Translations under genes and position numbers: made by a program
The notes under the pieces: generated by a model
Told to the model about the DNA's origin: nothing
Seen by the model: only the letters and a program-made list of their open reading frames with translations
Databases searched by the model: none
In this document: positions 56,934 through 64,000 of the stretch, piece by piece
How positions within the stretch are numbered: position 1 is the first letter of the stretch
Layout: the number at the start of each line of letters is the position of its first letter
Source: Fagopyrum homotropicum
Taxonomy: Eukaryota > Streptophyta > Magnoliopsida > Caryophyllales > Polygonaceae
DNA: 64,000 nucleotides
Assembly (NCBI GenBank): GCA_033239125.1
Contig: BSWB01000004.1
Coordinates: 81,186,501 to 81,250,500 of the forward strand
Reading direction: 5' to 3'

Positions 56934-57517
56934 GGAAGTCGAGGTGTTTCCGACCTTTCTGCGTCAGCGGCTTATTTCCCGTAGGCACGTTTGTTGAGTA
57001 CGAGTTCTAACGCGGGATGGGGGTCTCTTTTCCTTTCCGACCTAGGGAAGAGGAGTGAGGGGACAAGGGGGTTGCTGACCCTTGGGTATCCCACCCCTTT
57101 TGTCAGCCTCAGTACTCATTTCCCCCATTTCCCCCATTTTCCCATTTCACGTTTTTTTCCCTCTTCAACTCCTCTCTTCCTTGTGCTTCCATCTTCATCC
57201 TCCTTGGAAGAGCTTGGTTGGAAGTTGCAACTTAGGAGTTCCGGAGCTGTGTTGGTAAGCTTTCTCTCTTTCCCCTCTTTCCTTTGGTGTGCATCTCCTT
57301 TCTTTCCTCTTCCTCCACCTCCATGGCTATGGAGGAAGATTTGACTGGAAAGCTTATAAAACCCTTGCATGTCTCTCCTTCCAGCTTGTGTAGGTCGAGG
57401 TTAGGAAGCTAAGACTTGTGGTGAAGTGTGTGGAGAAGACCCAACAAGAAGGGGGAGACATTGGAGCTAAGGACCTACAGTCGCAAACGAAGTCGACGAG
57501 TTTCTATTGCTCAAACT
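56934..57517 (+). repeat. 3' LTR of G, both ends lost
   Basis: Matches 36852-37440 from GGAAGTCGAGGTGTTTCC. The pol 3' UTR, PPT and first ~25 bp of LTR are missing, so chromodomain and LTR are fused directly at a short GGAAG-like overlap. Ends where another Tekay LTR starts (TGTAAGAGGC). Confidence 0.8.
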
Positions 57518-57838
57518 GTAAGAGGCTTAGTTCTTGGAGCCTAGGAGCCTTGTCGAGCCCTAGTTGAGCCCTTGCTGGACCCTGGCAGCCACCCCTGCGG
57601 ATCTTGTTAGCCGCCCCTGCGCCACAGGAGGGCCGCCCTTGCGCCTTGCTCGATCCGCCCCTACGGTTTTGTGCGGCAGTAGCCACCTTTGTTGACCTAT
57701 AGACTTTGCTTTTGGGTTAGCTTATTATATAAGCTTCCAATTCTTCAGATGAGGGGTTTCCTAACCTCATTCCAGCTTCTTCATCCTCCTTACGCTCTTC
57801 TTGTTCTTCCTCTTCTCTTCTTTGATCTTCTTGATCTA
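57518..57838 (+). repeat. start of a third Tekay-type LTR
   Basis: TGTAAGAGGCTTAG start as in C's 3' LTR, with the GC-word cluster (CCACCCCTGCGG, CCGCCCCTGCGCC, CCGCCCTTGCGCC, CCGCCCCTACGG) at 57590-57670, and a TATA box TTATATAAGC at 57726, followed by a pyrimidine-rich leader. Truncated at GATCTAGT. Confidence 0.75.
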
Positions 57839-57980
57839 GTGAGAGATAAACCTTTATTACCTATACTTATGATCTTGGGTAAACAAACAAAGGAATTACC
57901 GGGTAAGTCTCATCCTAGGCTTGCATTGAACCAGCATAGGTGTGTAATAAGAATAGGATTTGGCAAACTCTAACACTTAA
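57839..57980 (-). repeat. type F reverse LTR fragment, left part
   Basis: Matches 35762-35900 (ATAAACCTTTATTACC ... CAAACTCTAACACTTAA), with one ACCGGGTAAGTCTC repeat. Interrupted by the next solo LTR and continued at 60184. Confidence 0.8.
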
Positions 57981-60183
57981 TGTTACGCTCAGGATGTGTG
58001 TGTGAATCGCAATAAGCTTTAAATTTATACTCGTTATATTTATCCTAACTCCTAGCGAACCCGGAGTGTACGGGACGTTTGTAGTAGGGATAGTATTCCG
58101 AGGTCGAACACAAAGACTAAGGTGAGATTGATTCGATTTATGATTAAGTTTAGTGAAGACCTAGGTTAAGAAAAGAGGAAGAAATAGAAAAGAAAATCTC
58201 AAATGTTTTTGGTTGGTTTTTAGGTGATCAATCAAAGATCACAATTCATGCAAGGTAAACAATCAACTAACTAACAAATCAATGAAAACAAACAAGCTAA
58301 ACACAAGATATGAATCAAGAGAGAAAAGCGGATTCTAGGGGTTGGAAATTCCGGTTATGGCATAGGACTCAAGCTATCTAATCGTTCCTTGGATTAACTA
58401 TGATGTGTTGGGAATGAGTGTTTCTAGATTGGGATCAATCACCGGGTAGGTCTCATGATCCACTAATCCGTTCCTAAGGTCTTATCACCGGGTAAGTCTC
58501 TAAGAACCTAAGGGACGGAATTCTACACAAACCGGATTGTTACCTAGGGATCTAACCTATCCTTACCGGGTAAGTCACGAAAGGGTTAGTCCTAAACAAC
58601 CATCCTAGCACACTTAATCCAATGGCGGCTTATGAGGCTCACCACTACCTATGGTTTGTGATCTTTGGAATCTAAGAGTAAGGATTACCGAGTAAGTCTC
58701 TCCTAACACTTAGTTGCTAACACTAGGTCACCCTAGGGTAGATTTAACTTAACAAACACTAGGATTTCAACATTCTAACAATCTAAGGGGGGTGTATTCA
58801 ATTAAGAGTCTATAGGAATTTTTTGGAGTTTAAAAGTCTATGGGTATTGAATATAGATTTTTAAAAGTCCATATAAATCTGTAGGTATTCAATTCGGATT
58901 TAAAATTTTCCATAAAATTCCTATGGTATTTAAAAGTTTGTGGATTTTAAAAGAATCTATTATTTCACTGATTTTGTAGGATTCTTCATTACTTTTATAA
59001 CTGTCTAAAATCCATAGAAATCTTCCCCCAACACATAAGATTTCCACAGAATCTGTACCGACTCTATATAGAATTAAAATTTTCCACAGAATTTGCAAAT
59101 CCTATGATTATTAAGAATCCGTCAAAATCTTTAAAAGTCTCGATTGAATACACCCCCCTAAAGCTAGATCCATCGAACCAGGGAGAATCACGGTTTGTTC
59201 TATCAAGTCCACGGCCGTGGTTTGTCAAGAACAATCCGTGGACTTCAACAAAGGCTACGTCCAAGCAAGTGAGTCATCCAAGGGCTAATCTAAGTCAATC
59301 CTATCATAGTCCTAGCCATAACCATTCTTTCCTTACCCTAGAATCACATCTATTTAGCCTACAATATTCATCATAGCAATCAAAATCATCAAACATAAAA
59401 TCATGGCTTCCATTTGCAAGATAATAAAGAGAAAGAGATGAACAAGTGAAACAAATGAAACCAAGCTGAAAATAGTATTAGAATCACTCACAACCCTTCC
59501 AAGAGAAGGTTTAAATGGTTCATACAACTCTAGAAATCGATTCCGGAAATTCTTCACTACAAAAGCTATCAAGGCATATCAATGGTGTGCTCTTCTCCTT
59601 CCTCTCCAATGGAGCTCTTCAAGCCTCCAATGGTGTTTTCCTTCTTGAGAATCTTCTTGTTGAGAGAATATTTTTGATTGGATGATAGTGGATAATGGAG
59701 AGCTGCTCCAAGATGCTTCTCTCAGCCAATGCATGACCACTTTTATACTACAACTTTGCAAGAGCTGGCCAAGAGATCGTGGCACAGTTGTCACGAAAAC
59801 CTGGCAAAAACCACGGTTGGTTCCATGGCCGTGGAATGGCAGTGAACCATGGTTTGGTGCTTCAGCGTCGCCTTGGATCATTAGTCTATGGTTTGGTGCA
59901 TGGCTTGTGTTGGCAAGGTTCCATGAGTCTCCCTTAGCCTCTAGTTTGCATCCTACTGAGTCCGAGGGTGTGTCATCTCGAGGATTGATTCTCGGATGCA
60001 TCAATTAAGCTCCTAAATCTCCCAAAATACCTACAAAGCAATGCACAAGTCCGTGTAGACGTCTATCTCGACAAAATACGTGATTTGACTGCAAACGTTG
60101 TGAACTAGTGCTAAACAATGCATGAATGAGTGACAAATCTATCTAAATGATTACCTAAACCTAAGTCATACATCGTGTTATCA
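57981..60183 (-). repeat. reverse solo Athila LTR carrying a MITE
   Basis: TGTTACGCTC to GTTATCA with perfect TSD CTTAA (57976-57980, 60184-60188); type F at 35890 shows the uninterrupted site. 2203 bp, or 1828 bp without the MITE, the usual Athila LTR length here. Dyads at 59186-59243 (centre CCACGGCCGTGG, 59209-59220) and 59807-59855 (centre CCATGGCCGTGG). Reverse TATA (TATAAAAG, 59740-59747). Confidence 0.9.
58787..59158. mobile_element. MITE, Tourist/PIF-Harbinger-like
   Basis: 372 bp, AT-rich, no ORF. Terminal inverted repeats GGGGGGTGTATTCAAT and its complement; TSD TAA (58784-58786, 59159-59161). The 3-bp TAA duplication and G-rich terminus fit PIF/Harbinger-derived MITEs. It sits between the dyad hairpin and the LTR repeats of the solo LTR. 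Confidence 0.88.
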
Positions 60184-60476
60184 CTTAACTCTCAGTTTCG
60201 GATCAAAAAAGTCACCTCGGTCAGAAGAATTCCACCCCGGCCGAGATGTTCATCGACTGAGCGAGACACTTTAGGGTTAAGGATAAAGACTCGAGCTTTC
60301 AGGGTCCTGCCGGAATTTAAGATTATTCTATCATTGTTTTTCTCACAACCTTAAGCCAATCACCCTAGAATCACACAGTGAAATTAGCCACTCATCATCA
60401 TGAAAGCAATAATCAAATATGAGGGAAGAAAGAGAATATATGAACAAGAAAACCTTAAGAGAAAGACCTCAATAGC
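60184..60476 (-). repeat. type F reverse LTR fragment, right part
   Basis: Continues 57980 after TSD and matches 35895-36185, including the CACCTCGGTCAG / GACTGAGCGAGA words. Ends at an abrupt join to a forward Athila LTR end near 60476. Confidence 0.78.
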
Positions 60477-60660
60477 CTAGGTCTTCACTAAACTTAATCA
60501 TAAATCGAATCAATCTCACCTTAGTCTTTGTGTTCGACCTCGGAATACTATCCCTACTACAAACGTCCCGTACACTGTGGGTTCGCTAGGAGTTAGGATA
60601 AATATAACGAGTATAAATTTAAAGCTTATTGCGATTCACACACATATCCTAAGCGTAACA
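60477..60660 (+). repeat. end of 5' LTR of chimeric element H
   Basis: Last ~184 bp of a forward Athila LTR (CTAGGTCTTCACTAAAC ... AGCGTAACA), immediately followed by leader and PBS. It resembles the end of the solo LTR at 57981 in reverse. Upstream LTR lost. Confidence 0.82.
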
Positions 60661-60666
60661 AGTTTT

Positions 60667-60684
60667 TGGCGCCGTTGCCGGGGA
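60667..60684 (+). other. primer binding site of H, tRNA-Asp type
   Basis: TGGCGCCGTTGCCGGGGA. Confidence 0.92.
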
Positions 60685-60801
60685 CTAGGTCTAGATTGAG
60701 TCTATTTTGTGATTGTTTATAGTGTAGATCTTTCTTGTTGCTTTTGATCTCTCTTTGGTTTGTGTCTTTGCTTTTCAGGACATCTCTTACTCTTTAGGTG
60801 T

Positions 60802-62019
60802 ATGCGAAGATCTCGTGGCAAGGATTTAGCTCCATTCGATCCCGAACCGGAGAAAACACTTAGATCTAGATCCAAGAGCATTAAAAAGGGAAAAGAGATG
60901 GCCGGAAGAGATCTCCAAGCTGAGTTGGACGAGGCTTTAGAGAAAATTAGGATAAGGGATGAAGCTTTGGAGAATGAAAGGAGACTTTCCAATGAGAGGC
61001 AAGAGGCAACTATGGAAGAGCCATTGCTATGGAAGAGCCCATTGGTAAGGAAGAGCCACAAACGTTGGGGCAATGTATGGAAGAGCCACAAACGTTGGGT
61101 TGTGCCCATTGCTATGGAAGAGCCACAAACGTTGGGGCAACGTATGGATCCGGCACAATGAGCACACCGTCCGGGTGTGAACTTAGGAGATCCCGCAACC
61201 CATGATTACGAACTCCGCCCTCAAGTTCTACAAATGATCCGGCATAATCAATTTGGAGGGATGGAAGGAGAGTCTCCTCATCAACACTTGATGAACTATG
61301 TGATCTTGATGGAGACTCTTAGACCGCCTAGATTGGAGAGCAACAACCATAAGCTTAGGGCTTTCTCCTTCTCTCTTAAGGATAAAGCTTTGGCTTGGTA
61401 TCAATCTATTCCGCAAGGGTGAGTTGGTACTTGGGAGGAGATGACAACCGAGTTTTTGACTAAGTTCTTCCCACCTTCCAAGACTACCGAGTTAAGAGGG
61501 AAGATCAATGCCTTCGTGATGAAGGATAGAGAGAGTTTATTCAAGTCTTGGGAGAGGTTCAAAGACCTTCTCCTAGATTGTCCACAACATGGTATACCAA
61601 AAATTGAGCTATTGGAGATCTACTTCAAAGGACTTGATGAAGATAGCCAATTCAAGCTCCAATCTCTTTCCGGTGGGACTTTCATGGAGAAGCATGTGGA
61701 TGATGTTTGGGAGTTTGTAGAGAAACAAGCTCTAGTGATTGATAAATACTCCCATAGGAAGAGTGAAGGGAGAAAGGCGAGAGCATATGAGATGAGTAAG
61801 GTCACCATGAGCAATTTGAAGCTTGGGTACCAGTCTTTGGGCCGCTCGAGTGGTCCAGTATCTGCACCTACGACTGATAGAGGCCGGCAGTGTTACAATT
61901 GTGGGGCCTATGGACGTTTGAGGGCTAATTGCAAGAGAGCACCACTAACTTGCTTCTCATGTGGCAATCCAGGACATAGAGCTAAGTTTTGCCGTCAAGG
62001 AAAGGCGTCATCACGATAG
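60802..62019 (+). pseudogene. gag: Athila gag fused in frame to Tekay zinc knuckles (H)
   Basis: The ATG at 60802 begins MRRSRGKDLAP like D. The whole stretch is one frame with TGA at 61159 (AGA to TGA) and TGA at 61420 (CGA to TGA). The linker at 61010-61150 holds three tandem copies of TATGGAAGAGCCACAAACG-like sequence in place of the Gln/Pro segment of D. The gag domain (WYQSIPQG, FLTKFFPPS) is followed by KVTMSNLKLG, and then at about 61828 the sequence becomes Tekay nucleocapsid: CYNCGAYGRLRANC and CFSCGNPGHRAKFC. The Athila Asn-rich tail is lost. The reading frame is kept across the join. Confidence 0.85.
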
Positions 62020-64000
62020 GGTTCTTCTCCTACAAGTGCAGCATGAGGTGGACAAAGACTACCTCAACATCAGGTATAGGGAAATTAGAGAGTCCCAAAT
62101 ACACCTGCTACTCAGGGTTCTACTCCAAGACCGAGTAGAGGTAGAGGTAGAGATGCTGGTACCAGTGATGCTCGAGGAGCTCGAGGTCGTGTTTTTGAGC
62201 TGAGGAGTGCTGAGGAGCCGCCAACACCAGCTGCTACAAGTACCATTCTGTTACATGGTTTACCTGTTAGAGTTTTATTTTATACGGTTGTTACGCATTC
62301 ATTTATTTCTAATGCTTGTGTTGAGCGTCTGAGTTTGTATACCATAGAGGGGACACCCTTTACTATAGGGTTACGTGATGGTACTAGAGTCAGAGGTACC
62401 CAGGAGATACATAGTTGTCCCCTACGCTTAGGGAATCTTATGTTGCTTGTTGACTTCTTAGTCATGCGCTTGATGCATGATGAAGTCATATTAGGTATTG
62501 ATTGAATGCGTAGACACCATGCGGTGTTAGATGTGGGTAAGAGAACTATTATGGTCTCTACCGATGTAGGTCCGATAGAGGTCTTCCGATGTTAGGACCT
62601 TGGGAAGACGGGATCTGTTATGAGTGCAATACGACCAGCTAGACTGATTGCACAGGGATGTGATGCCTTCTGGTGCTATGCTGTGAAGGATGGAGAGAGT
62701 CCATCTTTGGAGGACATGCATGTGGTCTATGAGTTTACAGACGTGTTTGCAGAGCCGTCTAGCTTGCCGCCTCAGAGGAGTGTAGACTTTGGCATTGATT
62801 TGGAGCCTGACACGAGACCCATCTCGAAGGCCCCATATTGTTTGACACCTATCGAGATGTTGGGGATGAAGAAGCAACTCGAGGAGTTGGCTGAGAAGGG
62901 CTTCATACGCCCTAGCGTATCACCCTAGGGTGCACCTGTCCTCTTCGTGCGGAAGAAGGACGGATCATTGAGATTGGGTATAGACTACAAAGAGCTGAAC
63001 AAGGTGACCATCTAGAACAGGTATCCATTGCCTCCTATTGATGATCTACTTGATCAGCTTGTGGGAGCGATAGTTTTCTCCCGGATCAACTTGCGTTCAG
63101 GGTATCATCAGCTGAGGGTGAGAGAGTAGGATGTGCACATGACGGCATTTCATACCCGTTATGGACACTACGAGTTTGTAGTGATGCCATTTGGGCTGAC
63201 GAATGCCCCAGCAGTCTTCATGGAGTTGATGAACAGTATCTTCATCGACTCCCTGGATCAGTTTGTGGTGGTCCTCATTAATGACATTCCGGTGTACTCT
63301 CGTAGCATTGGGGAGCATGCCGGACATTTGAGTACAGTTTTGCAGATTTTGAGAGATAGAGAGTTGTATGTCAAGCTCTCTAAGTGTGAGATTTGGATGT
63401 CAGAGGTTGCTTTTCTTGGACATATCGTCTCCGCTGACGGGATTATGGTAGATCCGGAGAAAATCGAGTCTATTGCTGCTTGGACGATACCGACGACTGT
63501 CAAGGAAGTGTGTAGCTTTCTTGGCATAGCCGGTTATTACAAACGCTTTGTGGAGGAATTTTCTGTGATTGCTCATCCTTTAACGAGTCTTTTGAGGAAC
63601 ACTACTAGATTTGTATGGACCGACCAGTGTGCTCAGACTTTTGAGGAGTTGAAGAGGCATTTGACTTCTGCTCCTGTCTTGGCACATCTAGAGGGTTTCT
63701 GATGATTTTATGGTCTACAGTGATGCATCCAAGCTAGGCTTAGGATGTGTATTGATGCAGAGAGGCAGAGTGATTGCATATGCGTCTCGACAGCTGAAGA
63801 CGTATGAGGAGAACAACCCGAGTGATGACCTGGAGTTAGCAGCGGTAGTTCATGCTTCGAAGATCTGGAGACATTACCTATACGGTGCCACATGTCAGAT
63901 CTTTACAGACCATAAAAGTTTGGAGTACATTTTCACGCAGCGGGAATTGAATAACCGCCAACGTCGATGGCTCGAGTTGATCAAGGACTTTGACCTTGAG
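62020..64000 (+). pseudogene. pol: Tekay-type pol of H: protease, RT, RNase H (cut by window end)
   Basis: Homologous to C. The protease active site is degenerate (LFYTVVTHSF, Asp to Tyr) near 62275. RT starts at about 62740 (FAEPSSLPPQRSVDF) with TAG at about 62926, 63013 and 63127. The catalytic FIDD is LIND near 63274, so one catalytic Asp is lost. A +1 shift near 63700 precedes RNase H (VYSDASKLGLG), which continues to the window end in DFDLE. Stops and lost residues exclude function. Confidence 0.85.

Larger units (their letters stand above)
36827..57517 (+). mobile_element. Tekay/Del-like element G, carrying nested Athila insertions
   Basis: 5' LTR in three pieces (36827-37499, 48741-49478, 51460-52075), PBS at 52079, gag, protease, RT, RNase H, truncated integrase, chromodomain, and a 3' LTR fragment from about 56934. 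D and a solo LTR lie in the 5' LTR, each with a 5-bp duplication. Heavily mutated. It appears to be inserted into the type F LTR at its left end. Confidence 0.85.

Noticed and set aside
57116..57344. Short frames in pyrimidine-rich DNA near 57100-57350
   Set aside because: Low-complexity CT-rich leader of a Tekay LTR (both strands open by composition); the same sequence is in the 5' LTR near 37100.

Overview
The window is nuclear DNA of a flowering plant, from a repeat-dense and probably pericentromeric block. Everything I can support is transposable-element sequence, and I see no host gene. Two Ty3/gypsy lineages make up nearly all of it. One is Athila-like: PBS complementary to tRNA-Asp, about 1.8 kb LTRs, a gag without a zinc knuckle, and a DLGAS protease motif. 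The other is Tekay/Del-like chromovirus: PBS complementary to initiator tRNA-Met, TGTAA...TTACA LTRs, CCHC gag knuckles and a C-terminal chromodomain. The species cannot be named from this.

Layout. 1-12548: Athila element A, with a truncated 5' LTR, gag-pol in one frame with three stops, an extra 3' ORF and a complete 3' LTR. It sits in the 5' LTR of Tekay element C (12549-15372 and 29832-34902). C is split by a 14.5 kb Athila composite (15373-29831, TSD TTTAG). The composite has outer reverse LTRs (element E) enclosing a forward element B, so each end is a large LTR palindrome. 34903-36826 holds a second Tekay 3' fragment and a reverse Athila-like LTR (type F). Tekay element G runs from 36827 to 57517. 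Its 5' LTR is interrupted by complete Athila element D (37500-48735, TSD GCCAC) and by a reverse solo LTR (49479-51454, TSD GCAGG). 57518-60476 is a patchwork of LTR pieces holding a reverse solo LTR (57981-60183, TSD CTTAA), which itself contains a 372 bp MITE (TSD TAA). 60477-64000 is a chimera in which an Athila gag is fused in frame to the zinc knuckles and pol of a Tekay element.

All coding regions carry stops or frameshifts, so no element here looks autonomous. A is the youngest insertion (five differences counted by eye over 1081 bp of LTR). D is older (about 3% in a sampled stretch) and C older still (about 7%).

The most interesting signal is non-coding. Each LTR family repeats its own GC-rich, mostly self-complementary word at two sites: upstream of the TATA box, and again several hundred bp downstream. 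In Athila copies the same word also lies in pol between protease and reverse transcriptase. Other candidates are a covarying hairpin just after the Athila pol stop, a conserved and apparently structured 3' untranslated region with a duplicated polypurine tract, and a tandem array of mini-hairpins in the Tekay 3' UTR.
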